DNA of 64,000 nucleotides from positions 248,001-312,000 of the forward strand of contig JAEEQW010000001.1 in assembly GCA_016285515.1 (NCBI GenBank). Direction: 5' to 3'. The notes beneath the pieces were generated by a model. The model was not told where the DNA came from and made no database searches. It saw only the letters and a list, made by a program, of their open reading frames with translations. Of the stretch, positions 1 to 8,060 are shown piece by piece. This DNA is from Bacteroidales bacterium (lineage in GTDB: Bacteria > Bacteroidota > Bacteroidia > Bacteroidales > BM520). Numbering within the stretch: the stretch's first letter is position 1; each line of letters starts with the position of its first letter. Made by a program: the position numbers and the translations under genes.

Positions 1-212
1 CCTCTGTAATGATTGAAAGAGACGTCACAGGCAGTGGCTCCACGACAGCAGAATTTGTTGTCACCAGCATTACGGGTCAAGTAGTTTACAGAATTGCAAC
101 GAATGGCAATTTTGTCTGGACACCTGTAAATGTTAACAGTGGTGTATATTTCATCAATGTTTATGTTGACGGTGTAATGGTTCGTTCAGATAAGGTTATT
201 TATAAACACTAA
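1..212 (+). CDS. C-terminal end of a T9SS-sorted secreted protein (partial)
   Basis: Only the last 70 or so codons are inside the window; the frame is open to the left edge. The residues form a typical type A T9SS sorting domain: a beta-rich stretch with ITGQVVYR, then a GVYFINVYVDG segment and a short basic tail ending in KVIYKH. In this family the domain directs export through the type IX system and is cleaved at the surface. The function of the missing N-terminal part cannot be told. A strong hairpin follows seven bases after the stop. Confidence 0.8.
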   Translation, partial: SVMIERDVTGSGSTTAEFVVTSITGQVVYRIATNGNFVWTPVNVNSGVYFINVYVDGVMVRSDKVIYKH

Positions 213-218
213 TATCTT

Positions 219-255
219 AAGATGTGAAAATCAGGTTATCTGATTTTCACATCTT
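219..255. terminator. 16-bp perfect hairpin between converging genes
   Basis: AAGATGTGAAAATCAG at 219-234 is answered by its exact reverse complement at 240-255 with a 5-base loop. It lies between a plus-strand stop and the minus-strand end of a gene remnant, so it would work as a bidirectional terminator. The right arm also encodes the last residues of the DUF721 reading frame. The same hairpin recurs at 3593-3630. Confidence 0.8.
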
Positions 256-421
256 TCACTATCTCATTACCGATTACTTCGTTAAGATATCTGATGAGGT
301 TGCTGCGTGCGAACATCAGTTCGTTGCGTAAAGCTGCCGAATCAAGATAGACGGTGAGTATCCCGTTTGCGAAATATGTTTTGGCAGTGTGACTGCTGAT
401 ATATTCTCCTACGACTTTTGA
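236..421 (-). pseudogene. Truncated 3' copy of the DUF721 gene
   Basis: The minus strand from about 421 to 236 is almost identical to the 3' end of the intact gene at 3611-4018 (matching stretch about 3593-3796), with few base changes. It encodes the C-terminal VVGEYISSHTAKTYF...IVKDVKIR part. Similarity stops abruptly at 421, inside a codon stretch after ACTTTTGA on the plus strand, and the 5' half of the gene is missing. An open frame continues to an ATG at 490, but those extra residues are unrelated and overlap the promoter of the next gene, so it is read as a remnant. Confidence 0.8.
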
Positions 422-433
422 ATGGAGGAGTTT

Positions 434-467
434 TTTGATAGAGTTTGACAGATTTTCACTAATTTTG
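434..467 (+). promoter_or_regulatory. Bacteroidetes-type promoter
   Basis: TTTG at 434-437 and TAATTTTG at 460-467 (fits TAnnTTTG) are 22 bp apart. The expected start of transcription is at about 473, which coincides with the ATG of the next gene, so that mRNA may be leaderless or use a downstream start. Confidence 0.5.
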
Positions 468-472
468 CAGGC

Positions 473-2455
473 ATGAAATGCTTGCATCACATATTAGTAT
501 TGGGACTTCTGCTTGCAGTGATGGTGAAGTGTGGAGATTCTCCTGGCTCCTCCGCCCGGACGGGCACCCCCTCTCAGAGTGGGACTGCCGCGCTCGAGGC
601 TTTAGAGGAGATTGACTCGCTGATGTGGAAGCAGCCGGATAGTGCTTTGACGGTGATGTTGAAGTTTGCGGCAAGCCCCGAGGCGGACAGCTTGGATGAT
701 TTTGAGGAACATTATTGCCAGATGCTGATTTCGGAATTACTGTATAAAAACGACTACGAACAGAGCAACCGAGAGGAACTGCTGAATGCGGTGGATTATT
801 TTGATTCTATTGTGGCAGCAGATGGATATAAGACGGACAGCCGTAGGGACGACGCACCGCGTGCGTCCGCCAAAAATGTCCAAAACACTGCGTTTTTGGA
901 TGCACGGGCACATTATATTAATGGTGTAGGGTTTTATGAGCGTGGCGACGTAGTTAATGCCTGTGCAGAATACCTAAAGACGTTGGAGGTAATGGAAGCG
1001 AATTTTGAGGAGAAAGAATTGGTGGGTCATAAGGCGCGATTCATGGCATATACCTATAACCGGCTTGGAGACTTGTTTGAAGAACTATTATTGGCGGAAT
1101 CTGCCATTAGTTGCTACAAACAAGCGTTGTTTTTTTGCCGAAGAGAGACAACATCCAAATATGGAATACCTGTTCTGTTATATAGATTGGGAATCCAGTA
1201 TGACATTATTGGCCAAAAAGACAGTGCAGCTTTCTTTTATGATGAAGCATTGGCATACATGCCTGATTTCAACAATCTTCATTATAGGGATTTAATGGCG
1301 AATAAAGCCTTATTTGACTATTATAATTCAAATTATAACTCCGATTCCATTATTAATGGATTAAAACAATTGGTTGCATTATCTATAGATGAGGGAGAAA
1401 AAACGACCAGATCATTGACCCTTGGCAATTTGTTATTTGAAGAAAAGCAGTATGACTCTTCGCGGGTGTATTTGGAAACCGTATTTGAACAAAAAGAAGA
1501 CATTACATCTAAAATTATTGCTGCGCAGAACTTGTGTAACATATATCAAATGGAAGGAGATTCCATAAAAGCCCAAAAATACGCTTCGTTTCTCGTGGGC
1601 CTTACGATGTCGGAAATGGTGAAGAAAAAGGATGTTTCAAAAATTATTGAAATGTTCAAAAGCTATTTGACCAATAAACAGGAAAAGAGTGCTGAAATAG
1701 AGCGTCAAAAAGCTGTGAAAAAAAACACGAATACCATTATCCCTATTGCTACCATGATTGCGTTTGCTATTTTCTGTATATTGATATTGAGGAGCAAGAA
1801 GTTGCTGAAGAAGCAGCAAGAAGAAGCTGACAAGGTGATAGGAGAGGCTGAGCAAGAACATGAGAAGGAATTGAGACTGTGGCAAGCTGAGGCTGACAAT
1901 ACATTGGAAGAAACAAAAAAGAAATATGAGGAAGAGCTAGAAACAGAGCGCAATGCATACCAGAAAGAACGGGAAAAGCTGCAGCTGAGTTTGCAGCTGA
2001 GCAAACGGAATATGGACACTTTACAGGAGGAGCTTGGCCGTAAGCGTACGGATGCAGAAGGGCATTACGAAGCGTTTTTGAGGGAGCCTGTGTGCGTCAA
2101 AATCATTGATGCGGTACGTGATTTGCAAATCACCACGAGGAAACCATATACGAGCTACTGTGTCAATTTTGATGACGAGACGCTTGCGCAATTCGGCTTG
2201 GTTGTTTCGGCCTATTATGGCGAGGTGAAGCCTGCATTGCTGTGTCTCTATCCGAGCATTGCCCAGGAGGATCTGCTGCTGTGCTATTTGTATCTGCTTG
2301 GGATGGAAAACAAGCAGATTGCAGTTGTGCGGCAAAGGGAATATTCCACGGTGCGGAAACAGGCAGGCGAGCTGAAGAGGCGGCTGGGAATTGATGAAAG
2401 TGTTCGGGATTATGTTTTGAATGTGGCTGGAGTGAAGGAATTTGTTGAGAAATAA
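473..2455 (+). CDS. TPR lipoprotein/membrane regulator with C-terminal HTH-like domain
   Basis: 660 residues. The N-terminus is a hydrophobic signal with a lipobox-like end (LLAVMVKC), followed by a helical TPR-like region (about 50-400), one transmembrane helix (about residues 422-440, NTIIPIATMIAFAIF), a long charged coiled coil (about 445-525), and a C-terminal 100-residue domain with a helix-turn-helix look (LLCYLYLLGMENKQIAVV...). This architecture is common in Bacteroidales, where the proteins are thought to act as membrane-tethered transcription regulators; the target is not shown here. Two GC-rich stretches near codons 24-40 and 122-135 look unlike the rest of the gene; the second is a palindromic insertion that keeps the frame. 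It lies inside the segment bounded by the duplicated DUF721 end, next to a T9SS cargo gene. Confidence 0.7.
   Translation: MKCLHHILVLGLLLAVMVKCGDSPGSSARTGTPSQSGTAALEALEEIDSLMWKQPDSALTVMLKFAASPEADSLDDFEEHYCQMLISELLYKNDYEQSNREELLNAVDYFDSIVAADGYKTDSRRDDAPRASAKNVQNTAFLDARAHYINGVGFYERGDVVNACAEYLKTLEVMEANFEEKELVGHKARFMAYTYNRLGDLFEELLLAESAISCYKQALFFCRRETTSKYGIPVLLYRLGIQYDIIGQKDSAAFFYDEALAYMPDFNNLHYRDLMANKALFDYYNSNYNSDSIINGLKQLVALSIDEGEKTTRSLTLGNLLFEEKQYDSSRVYLETVFEQKEDITSKIIAAQNLCNIYQMEGDSIKAQKYASFLVGLTMSEMVKKKDVSKIIEMFKSYLTNKQEKSAEIERQKAVKKNTNTIIPIATMIAFAIFCILILRSKKLLKKQQEEADKVIGEAEQEHEKELRLWQAEADNTLEETKKKYEEELETERNAYQKEREKLQLSLQLSKRNMDTLQEELGRKRTDAEGHYEAFLREPVCVKIIDAVRDLQITTRKPYTSYCVNFDDETLAQFGLVVSAYYGEVKPALLCLYPSIAQEDLLLCYLYLLGMENKQIAVVRQREYSTVRKQAGELKRRLGIDESVRDYVLNVAGVKEFVEK
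838..876 (+). repeat. In-frame palindromic repeat inside the TPR regulator gene
   Basis: GACGCAC-CGC-GTGCGTC at about 850-866 is a perfect 7-bp inverted repeat within a GC-rich stretch (GTAGGGAC...GTCCGCC) in an otherwise AT-rich gene. It adds residues RRDDAPRASAK without shifting the frame. Short palindromes of this look are scattered between genes in many Bacteroidales genomes; inside a coding region it is uncommon. Confidence 0.5.
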
Positions 2456-2495
2456 CTCATCCTGTAAAATTCCCGCAAAATTCCCGCGCTTTTAC

Positions 2496-2527
2496 TTGGA
2501 GGGTAATATCGGAAAGGACTACTTTTG
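2496..2527 (+). promoter_or_regulatory. Bacteroidetes-type promoter
   Basis: TTG at 2496-2498 and TACTTTTG at 2520-2527, 21 bp apart. The predicted transcript starts near 2533, which excludes the GTG at 2527 as start of the next gene and supports the ATG at 2593. Confidence 0.6.
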
Positions 2528-2592
2528 TGGCAGAATATATTTTCAACTATTTCAAAATCCATTTAAAATTTAAAAATAAATACCAAGTGAAA

Positions 2593-3555
2593 ATGAAAAA
2601 ATTACTTTTATCCTTGGCGATAGTTTTACTGTCAGCCAGCGGATTTGCTCAGCCATACAGGTCTTATTTCGGCAATGAATACACTAAATGGTCAGTCCTT
2701 GCTGAAATTATTGATGCTGTTTATACCATAGAGTGTGCGTCACGTCCTGATGCAACCATAGTGATAGATGATGTGACTTATTATAAATTTGCGATAATAG
2801 ATATGTGGCCAGACACCTGGTCAATAAATGTCAATGACAGCTATTTTGATCGATATTTCCTTGCGAGCAAATGTTATCTAAGAGAAGATCAGACCACCGG
2901 AAGACTGTATGTCAGAACTTCATCGGATATGGAAGAGTTTATAGTTTCTGACATGAGCCTCCAAGTGGGAGATTCCATACGGCTTTATGTCTATGAAGAC
3001 ATGCCATTCCTGGCATTTAATTTGGGGACTGTGGTTTACAATGATGGTATTCCGTATGCCGTGGTGGACAGCGTGTATTATGCCGATGGATTGAAACATA
3101 TACATACATCCGCAATGTTTAGGGCCAGTGGTGAGTTTTTGAATCTTGAATTTATCGAGGGAATTGGATCAAACCTAACACCAATTCTGAATTATCGTTA
3201 TTACTCGGAATCGGCGTGGTGGGGAATGTATAATAATATACTCTGTTATGAAAATGAAACGTACTGGAAACATTATCCACTTGATGGGGATGATACATGC
3301 TTCATAGTACTCACCGGAATAAACGAAATAAAGCAGGCAGAAATCAAGGTTTATCCGTCACCGGCCGAAAAATACATATATGTGGATTTCGATAGCCGGA
3401 ATGGATCTGATATCATAATAACCAATATATTAGGACAAGTCGTGAAAGATATCTCATTTGAAGGCACACGTACATCGATTGACGTCGCTGATCTTAAATC
3501 TGGTATTTATTTTGTGAAATCAGGAGATTCAGTGGTTAAATTTGTGAAGTTGTAA
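2593..3555 (+). CDS. Secreted protein with T9SS type A sorting domain
   Basis: 320 residues from the ATG at 2593, chosen because it opens a clean signal peptide (MKKLLLSLAIVLLSASGFAQ) and because the upstream GTG lies within the promoter. The middle part, about 220 residues rich in Tyr, Trp and Asp, matches no family I recognise. The last 75 residues form a T9SS sorting domain (IKVYPSPAEKYIYVDF, ILGQVVKD, LKSGIYFVKSGD). The protein is expected at the cell surface or outside. It shares its 3' hairpin context with the partial gene at the left edge, suggesting both were T9SS genes standing next to a DUF721 copy. Confidence 0.75.
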   Translation: MKKLLLSLAIVLLSASGFAQPYRSYFGNEYTKWSVLAEIIDAVYTIECASRPDATIVIDDVTYYKFAIIDMWPDTWSINVNDSYFDRYFLASKCYLREDQTTGRLYVRTSSDMEEFIVSDMSLQVGDSIRLYVYEDMPFLAFNLGTVVYNDGIPYAVVDSVYYADGLKHIHTSAMFRASGEFLNLEFIEGIGSNLTPILNYRYYSESAWWGMYNNILCYENETYWKHYPLDGDDTCFIVLTGINEIKQAEIKVYPSPAEKYIYVDFDSRNGSDIIITNILGQVVKDISFEGTRTSIDVADLKSGIYFVKSGDSVVKFVKL

Positions 3556-3592
3556 GCCTCTGTCTTAATTTGGAGTACGCAATGACGAAGTC

Positions 3593-3630
3593 AAGATGTG
3601 AAAATCAGGATTATCTGATTTTCACATCTT
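3593..3630. terminator. Hairpin between convergent genes (second copy)
   Basis: AAGATGTGAAAATCAG at 3593-3608 pairs perfectly with 3615-3630. It is the same element as at 219-255 apart from one extra loop base. It serves the plus-strand T9SS gene and the minus-strand DUF721 gene, whose final codons and stop lie in it. Confidence 0.8.
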
Positions 3631-4018
3631 TCACTATCTCATTACCGATTTCTTCGTTAAGATATCTGATGAGGTTGCTGCGTGCGAACATCAGTTCGTT
3701 GCGTAAAACTGCCGAATCAAGATAGACGGTGAGTATCCCGTTTGCGAAATATGTTTTGGCAGTGTGACTGCTGATATATTCTCCTACGACTTTTGACCAG
3801 GCCGCTTCGACGCTGGCTTTGGTGTATTTAGGACCCAACTTGTAAACTTCCAGAAAATCTTTTATCACGTCTTCCAATGGACGTGTTGATTCTGCCTGAG
3901 TGTTTGAATCGTAGATAATGGCTTTGCCTGTCGCACGCATCTTGCGAATGTCAGCGGCGGAAATCTTGCCTTTGTCGGCTGTGCGCAAAGAACCTTTGTC
4001 TCTCTTATATTCCGTCAT
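3611..4018 (-). CDS. DUF721 (DciA-like) protein
   Basis: 135 residues. The C-terminal two thirds carry the DUF721 pattern (SVEAAWSKVVGEYISSHTAKTYFANGILTVYLDSAVLRNELMF, interrupted here for length at the conserved VVG and LRNEL motifs). Family members related to DciA assist loading of the replicative helicase, and they commonly stand beside recF. Its start overlaps the recF stop by 4 bases, so translation is coupled. The N-terminal 45 residues are basic and probably disordered. A truncated copy of the 3' end lies at 236-421. Confidence 0.75.
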   Translation of the reverse strand: MTEYKRDKGSLRTADKGKISAADIRKMRATGKAIIYDSNTQAESTRPLEDVIKDFLEVYKLGPKYTKASVEAAWSKVVGEYISSHTAKTYFANGILTVYLDSAVLRNELMFARSNLIRYLNEEIGNEIVKDVKIR

Positions 4019-5094
4019 TTCCTGAAGTGTTTGCCGTCCTTGCTTGTGTTGGATAGTAAAGTGCTGATTCTGTCGGCATTAGTGTCAGTGATAAAAACCT
4101 GGCCAAAACGTTCGTCACTGACTAATTTGATGATATTGGACACACGCATGTCGTCAAGTTTGTCGAAGATGTCATCAAGAAGCAGTATTGGTTTCACATT
4201 CTTGTGAGAGCGAATGTAGTCAAACTGGGCAAGTTTTAAAGCTGCCACGTAGGATTTCTGCTGTCCCTGGGAACCATAGTTTTTGACTGGCAAATCGTTG
4301 ATATACAATAAAATGTCATCTTTATGAATGCCTGCTGTCGTGTATCTCAAGATCCGGTCTTTCTCTCTTGATTGTATAAGAAGGTCATGGATTGGGGCGT
4401 TTTCAAGCTGTGACGAATATTTAAGCGACACTTTTTCCTTTGAGCCTGATATTATGTCGAAGTATTCCTGAAAGATAGGTGCTGTCTCGGTGAAGAATTT
4501 GTTTCGTTCGTTGAAGATATAATCACTGCGCGATTCCAATTGCTCATCCCACATGGAAAGCATTGTCTCATCGAAATGTCCGCTGTCATCGAATTGTTTC
4601 AGCAGATTGTTGCGCTGAAGCAATGCTTTGTTGTATGCCACGAGGGTATCAAGATATTCAGGCTGAAACTGTGAGATGACCATATCGGCAAAACGTCTGC
4701 GGACATCGCTTCCGTCATTGATGAGATCATGGTCATAGGGCGAAATCATTATCAGCGGGAACTTGCCTATGTGCTCGGAAAATCGCTTGTATGCCTTGTC
4801 GTTGATGAGGAACTGCTTTTTCTGGTTCTGTTTCTGTATGCAGCTTATCTTATTGCTTGTGTCATCTGAGACGTATTGCCCGTGGATGGCAAAAAAGTCT
4901 TCACCGTGGCGTATGTTTTTGGTGTCAAGAGTGTTGAAATAGCTTTTTGTGAAAGACAGATAGTGTATTGCATCAAGGATGTTGGTTTTGCCGACCCCGT
5001 TGGGACCGGTGAAACAATTGATGCCTGGAGAAAACTCTTCATCGAAATCAGCAATGTTTTTAAAGTTATATATTTTTAATGAGCTGAGTATCAT
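4015..5094 (-). CDS. recF: DNA replication and repair protein RecF
   Basis: 359 residues, normal length for RecF. The N-terminus has the SMC-like ATPase start (LKIYNFKNIADFDEEFSPGI) with Walker A GPNGVGKTN at about residue 32; a QQKSYVAALKLAQ signature and Walker B ILLLDDIFDKLD lie near the C-terminus. RecF helps load RecA at single-strand gaps. Its ATG overlaps the stop of the upstream GH3 gene by one base, and its stop overlaps the DUF721 start. Confidence 0.95.
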   Translation of the reverse strand: MILSSLKIYNFKNIADFDEEFSPGINCFTGPNGVGKTNILDAIHYLSFTKSYFNTLDTKNIRHGEDFFAIHGQYVSDDTSNKISCIQKQNQKKQFLINDKAYKRFSEHIGKFPLIMISPYDHDLINDGSDVRRRFADMVISQFQPEYLDTLVAYNKALLQRNNLLKQFDDSGHFDETMLSMWDEQLESRSDYIFNERNKFFTETAPIFQEYFDIISGSKEKVSLKYSSQLENAPIHDLLIQSREKDRILRYTTAGIHKDDILLYINDLPVKNYGSQGQQKSYVAALKLAQFDYIRSHKNVKPILLLDDIFDKLDDMRVSNIIKLVSDERFGQVFITDTNADRISTLLSNTSKDGKHFRK

Positions 5095-8060
5095 TATTCT
5101 GGTTTTGCTGAATTGACGATTTTATATAGTGCGCTGTGAATTTTGCTCCTGAAACTGTATTTTGAAATCTTGTTGTTGGAGACGTCGGGGTAAATTCTGT
5201 TGGAGAGAAACACATACACGAGTTCGTTTTGAGGGTCTGCCCATGTGAAGCATCCGGTGAAACCGCTATGACCGAAACTCTTTGAACTTGCCTCTTCGCA
5301 GACAGGACCGTTATTGCCACCTTCAATCAGAGGTTTGTCGAAACCTAAAGCACGACGGTTGTCGATTTCTGGAAACTGGGTTGTGGTGAAGTCCTTGATG
5401 TAAACATCCTTTATGTATTGTCTGCCGCCGTAGTATCCGCCTTGCAGGAGCATCTGCATCAGCGTGCCAATACCTATGGCATTTGAGAAAAGACCTGCAT
5501 TTCCGGCTACTCCGCCAAGCAGAGCAGCCTTCTCATCATGTACGTAACCTCTTACTACTTGTCTGCGAAATGTTTTGTCATTTTCCGTAGGTGCAATTTC
5601 CTTTTTGCTGAATTTTTCAAGCGGTAGGAATGTTGTGCGTGACAATCCCATAGGCGAATAGTAATACTGTTCAACATATTCATTAAGGGGCATATTGATG
5701 GAGTTTTCTATTCCTTTCGCCAAGAGAATGAACCCCATGCAACTATATACGTAATGGTTTTTTGGAAGTTTCTTGCCCGACAATAATTTGCATTGTGCAG
5801 TGGTATCGTATATGTGGAAAGGTACTGACCTTTTAACGTACATTTTGTCGGCGACTTTAACGGAGAATTCCGTTGTCATGGTCTCTCTTACGTTATCTTC
5901 TCTGTAGCTGTCGTCAGTGAAGTCGCTGAAAACTTGAATTGATGCCGGAAACCTTGCCTGATGTGCCATAATGTCTCTGATGATGATATTCTTTTTGTCG
6001 CTGTAGTCAAGAAAAGGCAGGTATCGTGACAATGGCTTGTCAATATCAAACTTCTGGTATTCCTGAAGACTTAGTACGGCGAGTGTGGTTGCCATTATTT
6101 TGGTGATTGACGCGACATCGTAAAGTGTTTCAGTTGTGACAGGGTCATTGTTTTCGTAGGTCATGTTTCCGTATGCTTTATTCAGAATGACATTTCCTTT
6201 GTGTATGGCAACAACCTGACATCCCGGATAGGCTTTTATATTAATGCCGGCTAATGCCAAAGAGTCAATTACGTGAAATGACCCGTACATGGCATCTATT
6301 TCGTCCTGTGACGGGTATGAAATCACACCTTTGTTCTTGATTTGGACGTCAACGCCTGCACCGGCCTTGTATTGTTCGTTGATTGAAACAGGCAGTCGTC
6401 CTTTGATGGGATATGCGCCAAAAAGACATTGGGGCAGCAGATCGAAAACATCGTCAACGGGTTCGTAGCCGAAGATAACAGCATTGAAGTTGTCAATATT
6501 CTTGATGTTGCCTGCAAGATATGGATTGGCAATAATACACAAAGTTGAATTTGGATGGAATGAAAGCATGTCAATCATGTCATAGACATCGGAGGAAATG
6601 TTGAATTTTGTTTTCGTAGAGTTTGATGACGAGGCGATGATGACAATGACTCTATCGTATTTGTCTGTTTTGTTTATAATGCTGTCACACAGTGACTTGC
6701 CGCTTTTGTATTTTGCATATATGAAATTGCCTTCTGTATATCTTCCAAATGAATTTTCCAACACCGGTCTTTTGTCATCGGAAACGACTACACATACGGT
6801 TTTTAGTGATGTGCTCAAGTCAAGTGGCAGGGTATTGTTGTTGTTTTTGATGGCTGTAAACGCGTTTCTGTATAGTGTTCGAATGAGAGCCTTGTCTTTT
6901 GGCGAGTTGAGGTCAGCTATGATGTTTGTAGTGTCGATAACTCTGTTCTTCAACGATTTGGCCCCGAGCATGAATTTTTCCCTGAGGACGTTTTTACAGG
7001 CATCGTCAAGTCTTTGACGGGTGATTTTGCCTTGATTGAGCCATGACTGTATGGTTGTCACTGCTTTATCCACATCGGCTGGGAGAAGCAACACATCATT
7101 ACCAGCCTGAAGAGCGTATGCTTCGATTTCACCTGATTGGGCATATTTGAATAAGGCTTTCATATTCAGTCCGTCAGTGATGGCAAGACCGCTGAAATTA
7201 AGACTGTCTCTAAGAATGCCGGTAACTATAGGCTTTGATAAGGATGAGGTTATGTTCTTTGTGCTGTCAATCTGAGGGAAGTAGATATGAGCCACCATAA
7301 TCCCGTGAACCCCGTTGTTAACCAGCTGTTTGAATGGATACAGTTCTATGTCGCTGATATGCTTGTATGAATGATTTATGACCGGCAAATCGCTGTGCGA
7401 ATCCGTGTTGGTGTCGCCATGTCCCGGAAAATGCTTTGCCACAGCAGCAACTTTGTTGTCCTGCATACCCTTCATGTACATGATGCCTTTGGCTGCGACA
7501 TTGTATTTGTCCTCACCGAACGACCTGACGTTGATTACTGGATTGGCAGGGTTGTTGTTGACATCTACAACAGGTGCGAAGTTGACATGAACGCCGAGAC
7601 GCAGCAATTGCGTTGCAACGGCTTTGCCCATCTGATATATCAGGCTGTCATCGGTAATGGCACCTAAGGTCATTTGTTTCGGGAAGGCTGTGCAATCATC
7701 CTTGAGACGCATCTGAGGCCCCCATTCTGCATCCTGGCTTATCAGAAGAGGGATTCTTGATTCGGATTGAAACTTGTTGGTGAGTTTTGCTTGTGTGACA
7801 GGATTGCCCTGCATGAAAATAACACCGCCTATACCGTACGATTTTATGTAATCGGACACCTGCTGGTAGAAATCTTCATTATTGGAAGAACAATAAATCA
7901 TCATGGTTTGCCCGATCTTTTCGGTTTCCGACAGAGTGCTGAATACCGAATCCACCCAATGCTCCATCTCTTCCCTTGTGTATGTGGGTTTTTGGGCAAA
8001 TGAAGCAATTATGGTTGCAAATACTGCAACAGATACAATTAATCTTTTTAATCTTTCCAT
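5094..8060 (-). CDS. GH3 beta-N-acetylglucosaminidase (NagZ-like) fused to a beta-lactamase-like serine hydrolase
   Basis: 988 residues with an N-terminal signal peptide (MERLKRLIVSVAVFATIIASFAQ). Residues about 30-370 are a GH3 catalytic domain with the NagZ-type KHFPGHGDTNTDSH motif (the His/Asp acid-base pair) and a nucleophile region AITDGLNMKAL; about 380-580 resemble the GH3 second domain. From about 590 to the end comes a class C beta-lactamase/penicillin-binding-like domain with SITK (SxxK), a YSCMG site and HSGFTG near the end. The fusion would cut GlcNAc-MurNAc linkages and may act on peptide or ester bonds of cell-wall fragments in the periplasm. It overlaps the upstream mpl gene by 13 bases, which supports a peptidoglycan-recycling role; the serine hydrolase substrate is not known. 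Confidence 0.85.
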   Translation of the reverse strand: MERLKRLIVSVAVFATIIASFAQKPTYTREEMEHWVDSVFSTLSETEKIGQTMMIYCSSNNEDFYQQVSDYIKSYGIGGVIFMQGNPVTQAKLTNKFQSESRIPLLISQDAEWGPQMRLKDDCTAFPKQMTLGAITDDSLIYQMGKAVATQLLRLGVHVNFAPVVDVNNNPANPVINVRSFGEDKYNVAAKGIMYMKGMQDNKVAAVAKHFPGHGDTNTDSHSDLPVINHSYKHISDIELYPFKQLVNNGVHGIMVAHIYFPQIDSTKNITSSLSKPIVTGILRDSLNFSGLAITDGLNMKALFKYAQSGEIEAYALQAGNDVLLLPADVDKAVTTIQSWLNQGKITRQRLDDACKNVLREKFMLGAKSLKNRVIDTTNIIADLNSPKDKALIRTLYRNAFTAIKNNNNTLPLDLSTSLKTVCVVVSDDKRPVLENSFGRYTEGNFIYAKYKSGKSLCDSIINKTDKYDRVIVIIASSSNSTKTKFNISSDVYDMIDMLSFHPNSTLCIIANPYLAGNIKNIDNFNAVIFGYEPVDDVFDLLPQCLFGAYPIKGRLPVSINEQYKAGAGVDVQIKNKGVISYPSQDEIDAMYGSFHVIDSLALAGINIKAYPGCQVVAIHKGNVILNKAYGNMTYENNDPVTTETLYDVASITKIMATTLAVLSLQEYQKFDIDKPLSRYLPFLDYSDKKNIIIRDIMAHQARFPASIQVFSDFTDDSYREDNVRETMTTEFSVKVADKMYVKRSVPFHIYDTTAQCKLLSGKKLPKNHYVYSCMGFILLAKGIENSINMPLNEYVEQYYYSPMGLSRTTFLPLEKFSKKEIAPTENDKTFRRQVVRGYVHDEKAALLGGVAGNAGLFSNAIGIGTLMQMLLQGGYYGGRQYIKDVYIKDFTTTQFPEIDNRRALGFDKPLIEGGNNGPVCEEASSKSFGHSGFTGCFTWADPQNELVYVFLSNRIYPDVSNNKISKYSFRSKIHSALYKIVNSAKPE

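Noticed and set aside
236-490. Open frame of 84 codons on the minus strand as a real DUF721 gene
   Set aside because: Its N-terminal 25 residues are unrelated to the family and overlap the promoter and start of the divergent gene; similarity to the intact gene begins only at 421.
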